64,000 nt of DNA from CAVSWT01 sp963775245 (lineage in GTDB: Bacteria > Bacteroidota > Ignavibacteria > Ignavibacteriales > Ignavibacteriaceae): the NCBI GenBank assembly GCA_963775245.1, contig CAVZID010000019.1, positions 248,001 through 312,000 of the forward strand, given 5' to 3'. The translations under genes and the position numbers were made by a program. Each line of letters opens with the position of its first letter. The first letter of the stretch is position 1. Of the stretch, positions 55,781 to 64,000 are shown piece after piece. Below the pieces are notes generated by a model. It was not told the DNA's origin. It saw nothing but the letters and a program-made list of their open reading frames with translations, and made no database searches.

Positions 55781-58369
55781 TTAGTAGATTTTTCTAATTA
55801 AAATGCCATTAATTAATGAATTTCCGATTTTTCTTTCAAAATTTATTTTTATTCCGCTTTGGCCGCTCACTATAATTTGTGAGGTTATTACTGCAGGTTG
55901 GTAGATTCCATACTGCTTGTTTAATATCAAATCGTTTTTAATCAATTCATTATTAATTTTAATTCCGAAAGTTCTTACTTTTTTATTTTGAATCTCGCAG
56001 AATTTTAACCTAATTTCATATAATCCGTCTGATAAATCAAATTTATAATAAGAAACACTATCATTCGCCGTTTGATATAAAGGTTCATCTTTTGAATTAT
56101 AAATTCGGTGATGAGTTAAAATTTTTTCCCCATTAATGTATCCCCAAAATCCTTTTCTGTATTTTTTATCCGCCTCCCAAACTATTCCGTTTTCATCAAT
56201 AAAATTGCAATCGCTTCCACAATTTACCGCAATAATTTTGTTTTTCGGGTTTGATGAATTAAATAAAGATGACCTGTCTTTAAAATTAATATAAGCGTTA
56301 TCAATAATTTCTTTACTATCTCTAATAGCTTTTGCAGATAAAATATTTTTCCCATCAATTAAAACCGCTTTAAAATTAATTGTGAAATTTTGAGGTTCAA
56401 ATTCTCCCAAAGAATTATGATTCAAAAAAACTTCGACATGATTGAGATTAGTGTATATTTTTAATTTCTGTTCTCTATCTTCAATATCACTTCCGGCTCT
56501 TTGTTGATAATCTCTTGTCGCGATGTGAAGAACCGGCTCTTTCTTTAAAACGGCTTTATAGTAATATGAAATATCTTTTGGCGTTCGATCAAAATAATAA
56601 ATCCCTTTTTGATTTAAATTGGGTTTAGTGTCATCTCTATACTTTGAGCCGAAATCAAATTGAATCCAAATTGCACTGCCTGAGATGAAATCTCTTTTCA
56701 TAATTTGGGGGAAAGTTTTTTCATGATAAAGCTGCTGGTATTCAGTACTGAAATCAAAAGCAACCGGTTTATTTGAATGAACGCGCTCATCACTTCCAGC
56801 CCCGTATTCACTTATAATAATAGGAATAGTTGGATGCTTTTTATGAAACTTATCGACAAACTCTCCGAAAGTTTTAAACTCATTATAGTACCAGCCAAAA
56901 TATAAATTCATTCCAACCACATCAGGAATATTTTCATATCCATCAGCATTTTCAATTTCACCGGAAAAATAAGCTGTAACAGTTGCCCTACTTGAGTCTT
57001 CTCTTTTTGCAGTTGCATTTAATTCTTTTTCAAGTTCTGTAATCTTATCAAAGTATTCTACCGGCGGTTTTTTGGGCGGTGTTAATCTTATTTCATTCAT
57101 GTAACCCCACATCAAAATCGAAGGATGATTGTAATTCTGACGAATCATTTCAGAAAGCATGTTTTTACAATTTTCAGTAAACTTTTTCGATAAAGTGATT
57201 CTGTTAACAACCGGAATTTCCTGCCAAATAATTAATCCCAATTCATCAGCAGTTTGAAGTACGGTCGGATCTTGAGGATAATGAGCTAAGCGGACAAAAT
57301 TAAACCCGTTCTCTTTAATTATCTTTAAATCATTTTGACAAAATATATTTGGAATTGCATTTCCATATTGAGGATAATCCTGATGCTTATTTGTCCCCAC
57401 CAGCTTTAAATGTTTTCCGTTAAGAAAAAATCCTTTATCAGCATCGAATTTAAACCATCTAAAACCAACAGGATTAATTTCTTCATCAACTAATTTTTCC
57501 TTATCATAAATTTCTGTTAGAACTTTATAAAGATAAGGATTATCGGGCGACCATAAATGTGGAACTTTAATTTCCGATTTAACTTCAAAATTATTTGAGG
57601 AATTTGCATTTATTTTTAATTCCGAATTTATAATTTTTATTTCTTTATTTTGTTCATCAAAAATTTTATTTACCACAATTAAATTTTTCGGTTCATTACT
57701 TTGATTTACAACTATTCCTCCTATTTTTATTGATGCGGATTCATTACTTACTTTTGGTGTGCTGATAAATATTCCGGGAGAGGCATTATCAAGCAAATCT
57801 ATATGAACATCATTAACAGCAATTAGCCAAACGTCTCTATAAATCCCACCATAGAAAGTAAAGTCGGCATTAAGAGGAGGAATATTTTTATTGTATGAGT
57901 TATCAACATTAACTGCAATTAAATTCGGACTCGAAAAATCTATTTCATTAGTAATGTCAAAGCAGAAGGCAGTATATCCACCAATGTGTTTCCCAACAGA
58001 TTTGCTGTTTACAAAAACTTCCGCTGTTTGATTAGCTCCTTCAAAGTATAAATATATTTTTTTACCTTTTAAGTATTTATCTAAAGTAAGTGATTTCCTG
58101 TACCAGCCGATTCCTCTTCTGTAATTAGTTGAATCGCTGTAAGCATCTTTTAAATTCCAGGTGTGGGGAATATTAATTGATTCCCAATTAGAATCATTCA
58201 ATTCCAATGATAACGCATTACTGTTGTCATCATTATAAAATTTCCAATTATCATCCAATGAAATTTTCATTCTTGGATTAATTTGATTCTGTGATGATAT
58301 CTTTATGTTCAACAATATTATAAAACAAAAAATTATTCTTATTATTCTTTTTAACATAACTGCATTCAC
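55781..58369 (-). CDS. GH2 glycosidase with C-terminal malectin-like domain
   Basis: 862 residues, signal peptide about 1-26. Sugar-binding jelly roll (about 35-190; GIGWYRKSL, FEGANQTAEVFVNSKSVGKH), Ig-like domain (about 195-305), TIM barrel (about 306-600) with acid/base E426 in GYMNEIR and nucleophile E521 in ISEYGAG, a further beta-sandwich (about 615-690), and a malectin-like carbohydrate-binding domain (about 700-862; IIAVNCGSDCNFIDENGIVWEAD). It resembles Bacteroidota beta-galactosidase/beta-glucuronidase enzymes. It has no T9SS domain, so it is probably periplasmic. Specificity not determined. Confidence 0.9.
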   Translation of the reverse strand: MNAVMLKRIIRIIFCFIILLNIKISSQNQINPRMKISLDDNWKFYNDDNSNALSLELNDSNWESINIPHTWNLKDAYSDSTNYRRGIGWYRKSLTLDKYLKGKKIYLYFEGANQTAEVFVNSKSVGKHIGGYTAFCFDITNEIDFSSPNLIAVNVDNSYNKNIPPLNADFTFYGGIYRDVWLIAVNDVHIDLLDNASPGIFISTPKVSNESASIKIGGIVVNQSNEPKNLIVVNKIFDEQNKEIKIINSELKINANSSNNFEVKSEIKVPHLWSPDNPYLYKVLTEIYDKEKLVDEEINPVGFRWFKFDADKGFFLNGKHLKLVGTNKHQDYPQYGNAIPNIFCQNDLKIIKENGFNFVRLAHYPQDPTVLQTADELGLIIWQEIPVVNRITLSKKFTENCKNMLSEMIRQNYNHPSILMWGYMNEIRLTPPKKPPVEYFDKITELEKELNATAKREDSSRATVTAYFSGEIENADGYENIPDVVGMNLYFGWYYNEFKTFGEFVDKFHKKHPTIPIIISEYGAGSDERVHSNKPVAFDFSTEYQQLYHEKTFPQIMKRDFISGSAIWIQFDFGSKYRDDTKPNLNQKGIYYFDRTPKDISYYYKAVLKKEPVLHIATRDYQQRAGSDIEDREQKLKIYTNLNHVEVFLNHNSLGEFEPQNFTINFKAVLIDGKNILSAKAIRDSKEIIDNAYINFKDRSSLFNSSNPKNKIIAVNCGSDCNFIDENGIVWEADKKYRKGFWGYINGEKILTHHRIYNSKDEPLYQTANDSVSYYKFDLSDGLYEIRLKFCEIQNKKVRTFGIKINNELIKNDLILNKQYGIYQPAVITSQIIVSGQSGIKINFERKIGNSLINGILIRKIY

Positions 58370-58476
58370 TTGAAATTTAAATCAATTTAATTTATTAAGA
58401 TGTTTTTAATCAATAATTAAATTGGACAGTTAAATTTAACAAGTAATAATATTTTTCCTATATTTTTTAATTACCT

Positions 58477-58604
58477 ATATAGAGACTGTGTGAAAATTTT
58501 ATTTGTAGAGTAGACATTCTTGTCTGCTCATCTAATATACACTAAATTCATAATATTGATGGACAGACAGGAATGTCCGTCCTACTTTTCACACAGCCTC
58601 TATA
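58477..58604. mobile_element. MITE-like inverted-repeat element
   Basis: About 128 bp with terminal inverted repeats TATAGAGACTGTGTGAAAA and TTTTCACACAGCCTCTATA (18 of 19 complementary). Inside, a second imperfect repeat of 28 bp (58505-58532 against 58558-58585, about 21 matches) allows one long hairpin. No coding capacity. It lies upstream of the GH2-malectin gene. Transposition would require a transposase elsewhere. Confidence 0.75.
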
Positions 58605-58657
58605 AGGAGAAGGTTAGAAGTTTTTTTTTAAGGCGAAGGCTAAATAATTTTATAACT

Positions 58658-59008
58658 TCATTTAGCACACAATAATCTTACAGCGAGAAAACATAAAGTA
58701 AATAAGAAGGTATTTAAAAAAATGTAAAAACTAATGCCGTTTCCTTTCATATTTTTTATTCTTCTTAAAATTAATGTATTAATAAAGCTTAAGATAATTG
58801 GGGAGATAATAAGATTAGTAATCCTTAAAAAATTATTTTTAATTATAAAATTAGGGAATATATATAAGCTGATAATACCTATTATAAAGCCTAATATAAA
58901 AAACCTAACACTGACTATAATGCGTTGAGGAAACATTTTATCTTTTAATGCGACCACAATGCCGTCCAGGCCAAGTTCAACTGCTAGAAAAATAAAAAAA
59001 TTTAACAT
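58658..59008 (-). CDS. small integral membrane protein of unknown function
   Basis: 116 residues with four hydrophobic helices (about 1-16, 30-50, 58-80, 92-113) and a short charged loop. The start ATG has no strong ribosome site. No family recognised. It is isolated between the MITE-like element and palindromic repeats, so context gives no clue. Confidence 0.55.
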   Translation of the reverse strand: MLNFFIFLAVELGLDGIVVALKDKMFPQRIIVSVRFFILGFIIGIISLYIFPNFIIKNNFLRITNLIISPIILSFINTLILRRIKNMKGNGISFYIFLNTFLFTLCFLAVRLLCAK

Positions 59009-59053
59009 ATCACTTCGGATAATTTTTTTTGTTAAGCTTAAAAATTTTTGAGA

Positions 59054-59090
59054 TAAATCCTCCGCATTTATTAGAATCGCAGAGGATTTA
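59054..59090. repeat. palindrome TAAATCCTC / GAGGATTTA
   Basis: Perfect 9-bp arms with a 19-base centre that pairs partly (CGC with GC). It is in the 262-bp gap between the small membrane protein and the sulfatase. Confidence 0.6.
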
Positions 59091-59163
59091 CCGACTTACT
59101 TCACTTTAATGTTTTTAATTCGAAAATTATTAATTAGAATCTTTGCTTATGTGTGACACTTAA

Positions 59164-59196
59164 ATAAACCCGATTTCTTTAAGAAATCTGGTTTAT
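59164..59196. repeat. REP-like palindrome, copy 3
   Basis: ATAAACCCGATTTCTT then TAAGAAATCTGGTTTAT: near-perfect hairpin with one mismatch pair in the stem. Same family as copies at 36454 and 54402. It is about 75 bp downstream of the sulfatase stop and could stabilise or end that transcript. Confidence 0.75.
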
Positions 59197-59270
59197 ACCT
59201 ACATGCTTTGCGTAACATGAGTTAGAATTATTAATTCATTAGTACGCAACTAAAATGAAATACCTAATTT

Positions 59271-60800
59271 TTATTCTTCAAAAATAATGTTGCCTTTTCT
59301 TTTATTTGCCTGCCAGTTTGAAGGCCTTTTAACTGTAATCTTATCTGACTTATTATCTTTGAGCCATTGGATTACTTGTTTGGCAAAATTATTTATCATA
59401 TCCTGGTATGCTGGAAGATCAATTAAGTTATGCATCTCGTGCGGATCATTCTTAAGATCATAAAGTTCGTCCTTATCCCATATACCGTAATAAGTCATAT
59501 ATGCATATTGATCCGTCCTTAAGCCAAATACAGTTGGGGTATGGGGAAATGCCCTTTCCCAGTAATACTCATATACAAATGATTTTCTCCAATCAACTTT
59601 CTCGTTTTTTATTAATGGCAAAAAAGAAGTTCCATCCATATCTTTAGGTTTTTTCATTCCTGCAATTTCAAGTATTGTTGGAGCAAAATCTAAATTCAAA
59701 ATCATTTCGGAATATTTTTTACCAGGTTCGATAACTCCCGGGGCATAAGCCAGCAGAGGAATCCTTATTGATTCTTCATACATTTGTCTTTTATCAATTA
59801 AGCCATGCTCTCCGAGTGTAAAGCCGTTATCTGTCGTATAAAAAACAGTGGTTGATTTGCTAAGATTTTGTTTATCAAGATTGTCAAGAACTTTTCCAAT
59901 GCTTTCATCTAAAGCAAGGATTGTTTCGCAATATCTTTTATAGAAAGTATCAAAATCAACTTGTCCTTGATAAAGGAAGTCTACACCATGCCAGCCATAT
60001 CTTTGAGCATGAACCCATAAAGGTTTTCCTTCATAATTCTGCTGCGTATCAGCCATGCTTTCAGGGTATTCAATTTTTACATTATCAAACATCCCTAAAT
60101 GCCTTTTAGCCGGCTCAAACATTGCATGTACTGCTTTATGAGATAAATATAAAAAGAATGGCTTATCTCTTTTTTTGTTTATCCATTCAATAGCATACTC
60201 GGTTAAAAGATCTGTAACGTAGCCTTCTCTTTTTACATGCTTGCCGTCAATATTGAATTCAGGATCATAGTAAACACCCTGACCTTTAAAGCTTATCCAT
60301 TTATCAAAACCTTTGCGCGGCTGATCTGAAATATCTCCCATATGCCATTTACCTATAAATGCAGTTTCATAACCAAGCTTCTGCAAGTATTCGGGGAAAT
60401 AAACATTGTCTTTTGGCTCAGGTGAATCATTATCAATAACACCATGCTTGCTAACATATTGGCCGGTTAAAATAGAAGCACGGCTTGGGGAACAAAGTGA
60501 AGTAGTAACAAATGTATTTTCAAACTGCCCTCCTTCTTTTGCCATCCTATCCATTGCCGGAGTCTTAAGGAAAGAGGGTTTATCCATAAAACTCATAAAA
60601 TCAAAACGATGATCATCACTTAAAATAAAAATTACATTTCTCTGTTTTGTATCGGCCAGCTTTTCGATTTCCAATTGATCGGCAGTTTTTGAATTAAAAA
60701 CAGTGGATGCGAAAGAATTCATTAATGGAAGTGCGGCTGTTGTAGCCCCCACAGTGGAAATAAATTTCCTTCTTGAGTACTCTTTCTTTTCTTTCATCAT
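59271..60800 (-). CDS. formylglycine-dependent sulfatase with Tat-type signal
   Basis: 509 residues. The N-terminus SRRKFISTVGATTAALPL (9-26) is a twin-arginine signal. Type I sulfatase motif CSPSR with C103 as the formylglycine precursor, followed by ASILTGQY. Metal-binding D62/D63 in LSDDHR, the second signature GYETAFIGKWHMG, and TTDNGFTLGEHG near 326-337. It should remove sulfate esters from glycans in the periplasm. The start is 19 bp after the end of the GH3 gene on the same strand, so the two are co-transcribed. No sulfatase-activating enzyme gene is in the window. Confidence 0.9.
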   Translation of the reverse strand: MMKEKKEYSRRKFISTVGATTAALPLMNSFASTVFNSKTADQLEIEKLADTKQRNVIFILSDDHRFDFMSFMDKPSFLKTPAMDRMAKEGGQFENTFVTTSLCSPSRASILTGQYVSKHGVIDNDSPEPKDNVYFPEYLQKLGYETAFIGKWHMGDISDQPRKGFDKWISFKGQGVYYDPEFNIDGKHVKREGYVTDLLTEYAIEWINKKRDKPFFLYLSHKAVHAMFEPAKRHLGMFDNVKIEYPESMADTQQNYEGKPLWVHAQRYGWHGVDFLYQGQVDFDTFYKRYCETILALDESIGKVLDNLDKQNLSKSTTVFYTTDNGFTLGEHGLIDKRQMYEESIRIPLLAYAPGVIEPGKKYSEMILNLDFAPTILEIAGMKKPKDMDGTSFLPLIKNEKVDWRKSFVYEYYWERAFPHTPTVFGLRTDQYAYMTYYGIWDKDELYDLKNDPHEMHNLIDLPAYQDMINNFAKQVIQWLKDNKSDKITVKRPSNWQANKRKGNIIFEE

Positions 60801-60819
60801 ACCTCCAGGGTTTAGTAAT

Positions 60820-63800
60820 TTAATTTGAAATTAATTCTGGGAATCCATCCCTTCGGGAAAAACTTTTTGAAATAACTTTATCCGAACTTCCGCCAATCAT
60901 GACATCAAACTTTCCAGGCTCAATTATTTTTTTCATTGATAATCCATAAAATGAAAGCATGTCCGGAGTAATTTTGAAATATATTTTTTTAGTCTCCCCG
61001 GGTAATAATTTTATTTTTTGAAACCCTTTTAATTCTTTTACTGGACGTGTTACACTTGCAACTTCATCTCTTAAATACATTTCAATAATTTCTTCACCTT
61101 CGAAGTTCACCTGTATTTGTAACTATTAATTGAAGCAGTTAATCGTATCACCAATTGAAGCTGTTTGAGGAAAAATATTTAAGCTGTCATATTCGAAAGT
61201 GGTATAGCTTAAGTCCAAAACCAAACGGATATAGAGGCGTGTTAGGTGAATCTAAATATTTTGAGGTGTATTTATTATCTGCCTTAAAAGGCCTTCCAGT
61301 ATTTTTATGATCATAATAAATTGGAATTTGTCCAACAGATCTTGGGAAAGTCACAGTTAATTTCCCGGAAGGATTGTAATCTCCAAATAAAACATTTGCA
61401 ATAGCATTTCCTGCTTGATCACCTAAAAACCAGGCTTCAACTATTCCCTCAACATTTTCTTCAACCCAATTAATTGTTAACGGCCTTCCATTCATCAGCA
61501 CAACTACAACAGGAATTCCTTCATTATGAATCTGTTCTATTAAATCTTCCTGTACACCTGGTAAATTTAAATTCGTTTTGCTTGCCGCTTCGCCGCTCAT
61601 GTTCCGTGATTCACCTACGAATATTACAGCAGCATCTGACTGCTTAGCAGCATTTAAAGCTTCTCTAAATCCTGATCTATCTATGCTATCTATTTCACAT
61701 CCCTTTGCATAATTAATTTTTGTGCTTGGAGAGACTTTCATATTGATAGCTTCTAGTATTGAAATGTTTTTATTTTTCAATCCTTTTGCAGTCCATCCAC
61801 CCTGAATATTTTCTTCATCTTCTGCCAAAGGGCCAATAACAGCAATTGATTTTATATTCTTATTTAAAGGAAGAATATTATTTTTATTTTTCAGCAGCAC
61901 AATTGATTCTTCGGCAAGTGTAAGATTTACATTATTTTTTTTCTCTTGACTTATTGCATGCTCTTTAAAATATTTTTTATCAATAAATGGATTATCAAAC
62001 AGACCTAAATCATATTTAAGCCCTAAAACTTTTTTAACGGATTGATTAATTAAGTCTTCTGAAATTTTTCCTCCTCGAACTAAATCTTCAAGATTAGGTG
62101 AATAAACATTTCCTAAAATAGTATCGCCAACCATATCTACATCAACGCCGGCAGTAAAGCCCTTGAAAGCTGCTTCAGATTTAACTGTAGCAATTCCATG
62201 CGTCACTAACTCGGCAACAGAATTAAAATCGCTGATTACTACCCCTTTAAATCCCAATTGCTTTTTTAATATATCGGTAAGGGTATAATGGTTTGCAGAA
62301 GCGGGAACTCCATCAATATCATTAAATGAACTCATAATTGAAGTAACACCGCTGTCTATTGCCGTTTCAAATGGAGGAAGGTAAACTTCATGTAAAATTC
62401 TGTTTCCAATGTTTACAGAGTTATAATCTCTCCCGGCCTCTACTGCACCGTAAGCAACAAAATGTTTTGCCGTTGCTGCAATTGTATTTTTATCCTTTAA
62501 TGAATTGCCTTGAAAACCTTTCACTCTTGCTGCTGCCATTATGCATCCAAGATATGGGTCCTCACCGGAACCTTCCACTATTCTCCCCCACCTAGGATCT
62601 CTTGCAATATCAATCATCGGGGCATAAGTCCAATTGGTTCCTTCGGAAGCTGCTTCGAAAGCAGAAATTTGACAGGATTTTTTTACAAGTTCCGGATCCC
62701 AACTACATGCAGCGGCTAAAGGCACTGGGAAAATTGTGTAATAGCCGTGAACAATATCATTCGCAAACAATAACGGAATTTTTAATCTTGATTCATTAAC
62801 GGCGATTCTTTGTAATGCTTGTGCGGTATCCGGATTCCATACACCGGATAAATAAGAACCAACTTTGCCTTGTTTAATCCAATCATAATTATCTACTTTA
62901 TTTATTCCAACAATCTGAACCAATTGGCCAACTTTTTCACTTAAAGTCATCTTTAAAAGAAGGCTGTCAATAAATCTTTCTTTTTCAGGTTTTGCTGTTA
63001 CAAAAGGCTTAGCGTGTTCTACTTTTCTGGTAAGATGACTTAGAATATCAGCATCAACAACTTTTTCAAAAATAATTCTGTGACCAAGATTATTTAAATG
63101 GATTCCATCTCCGGCTCCATAGATGCTATCTTGAGTTCCATCTATATTTGCAAAAGGATTCCAGAAATCAAGGCTTTTATTCTCATACCTATTAATAATT
63201 GAATCGCGTAATTCCATTTGTTCATTATTAATATTTAAAGTAAAATTTCTCGGTTGGGGAGTACCTATCCAAACGGGAATATTTCTCTTCGATGCTATTG
63301 CCATAACAGTATCATAATTTTTTAATTGCTCTGCATTGGAATAACCATAAGCTGCATCATTTGACGGAAGATTAATTATAATCGCCGAAGGATGAAACGT
63401 AAGTGCATAAGTAATATTTTTTGTAATGCTTGGTTTAGGCCGTTCAACCGGAGGCAAAAACCTTGAAGGCATAATTTGATATGTCGAATAACCTCCTATG
63501 CCGAGATTGATAACATAATATGATGAATCAATACTTTTAATATAGCTTCTGTATCTATTCACCCATGAACTGTCGATTGGGTTTGCACCAAAGCCTTCCG
63601 CTGTTGATGAACCTAAAACAACAATTACGACTGTTGAATCACCGTCTATTACTTTCCCGCCGGTGATTTTTAAATCATCAATGTATAGAGTATGTTCTTT
63701 ATTGTCCGCATTACCTTGCCCCCAAAAAATAGTTTTTATTTTTTTGAGGTTTACATTCTTAATATTCTCTTTAAAAATTGAAATAGGAATCGCAACTCTC

Positions 63801-64000
63801 TGCCACTTTTTAGTTACAATTTTTTTTATATAGCCAGAGATAGAAACTTTTAAAGTCTTATTATTATAAACATCTTCAAGATACATTAAGGGTAAATTTT
63901 TGCTGTCAATTTTTTGTCGTAGTATAAAGCATAAATGAGATGGTATCTTTAAGCGTGAAATCATTTGGCGCCCATCCGTCCGAAGCAGCGGCTATTCCCC
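60820..64000 (-). pseudogene. SGNH hydrolase-GH3 fusion, frameshifted, partial at the right edge
   Basis: The main frame (63964-61187, 925 residues) contains the end of a carbohydrate-binding-like jelly roll (to about residue 105; WQRVAIPISIF, TLYIDDLKI), an SGNH domain (about 112-312; S120 in VLGSSTAEG, N202 in LPSNDAAYG, D286/H289 in DGIHLNN) and a GH3 barrel (about 320-690; nucleophile D579 in VISDFNSV) with its second domain. Extra bases near 61210, 61140 (two) and 61108 separate it from its fibronectin-III tail, which is read to 60820. A further extra base near 63923 links upstream to GIAAASDGWAPND, so the gene starts beyond the window. Expected to deacylate and hydrolyse glycans. Confidence 0.82.
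60838..60862. repeat. dispersed repeat inside GH3 tail, copy 2
   Basis: Identical over 25 bp to 38009-38033 (core GGGAATCCATCCCTTCGGGA). Here it is read in reverse, encoding the last residues SRRDGFPE of the GH3 fibronectin tail just before the stop. Confidence 0.85.

Noticed and set aside
1..64000. CRISPR arrays, tRNA, rRNA, integrases
   Set aside because: No regularly spaced direct repeats, no tRNA-like cloverleaf, no rRNA-like sequence and no transposase or integrase motif were seen on either strand.

Overview
The window comes from an AT-rich, Gram-negative, polysaccharide-degrading bacterium that uses type IX secretion (T9SS). Four proteins end in the sorting domain that contains the QNYPNPFNP-type motif. 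Around them are TonB-dependent receptors, a PorV-like outer-membrane protein and many secreted glycosidases. This fits the Ignavibacteria or a close relative in the Bacteroidota/Chlorobi group. The placement is inferred from protein style, since there is no rRNA gene in the window.

Layout. 15-3210 (minus) is a nucleoside salvage operon: cdd, tdk, a CNT nucleoside transporter and purine nucleoside phosphorylase. 3285-5311 (minus) is a glycosyltransferase/methyltransferase pair. 5494-7686 is a T9SS cargo protein. 7808-17440 (minus) is a five-gene beta-glucan locus: TonB-dependent receptor, large surface protein, PorV-like barrel (frameshifted) and two GH16 glucanases, one of them circularly permuted. 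17713-24709 (minus) holds a T9SS carbohydrate-binding-like protein, an SSS symporter and a T9SS GH2 enzyme. 25066-26132 carries two broken genes, the second an orphan contractile-injection-system/phage tail tube protein. 27207-31484 (minus) is a sugar-sensing module: anchored solute-binding protein, histidine kinase and NtrC-type sigma-54 activator. 31927-45606 (plus) is a sugar catabolic run: MFS sugar transporter, ROK kinase, three GH3 enzymes, a lipoprotein esterase, a six-hairpin glycosidase and GH5. 45705-55402 is mostly general functions: parvulin isomerase, SGNH hydrolase, DUF493, an ABC exporter, a TonB receptor and a small barrel. 55781-64000 (minus) resumes polysaccharide genes: GH2-malectin, sulfatase, and an SGNH-GH3 fusion running off the right edge.

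How it fits together. GH16, GH5 and six-hairpin enzymes could cut surface or periplasmic glucans, GH3/GH2 enzymes could release monosaccharides, and the MFS and SSS carriers plus the ROK kinase would bring glucose into metabolism. The anchored binding protein probably reports periplasmic sugar to the kinase and the sigma-54 activator. A good -24/-12 promoter lies before the MFS gene and a weaker one before the T9SS GH2 gene. Both have the same AT-rich dyad (TTAATAA-AGCA-N3-TTATTA) about 80-125 bp upstream, so I propose these as two targets of the activator.

Two cross-cutting oddities. First, many short palindromic elements of several families litter the intergenic DNA, and some lie in frame inside coding sequences. 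Second, at least six genes are split by apparent single-base insertions. This looks either like insertion-type sequencing error or like clustered gene decay, and reads would decide which. I found no tRNA, rRNA, CRISPR array, transposase or integrase in the window.
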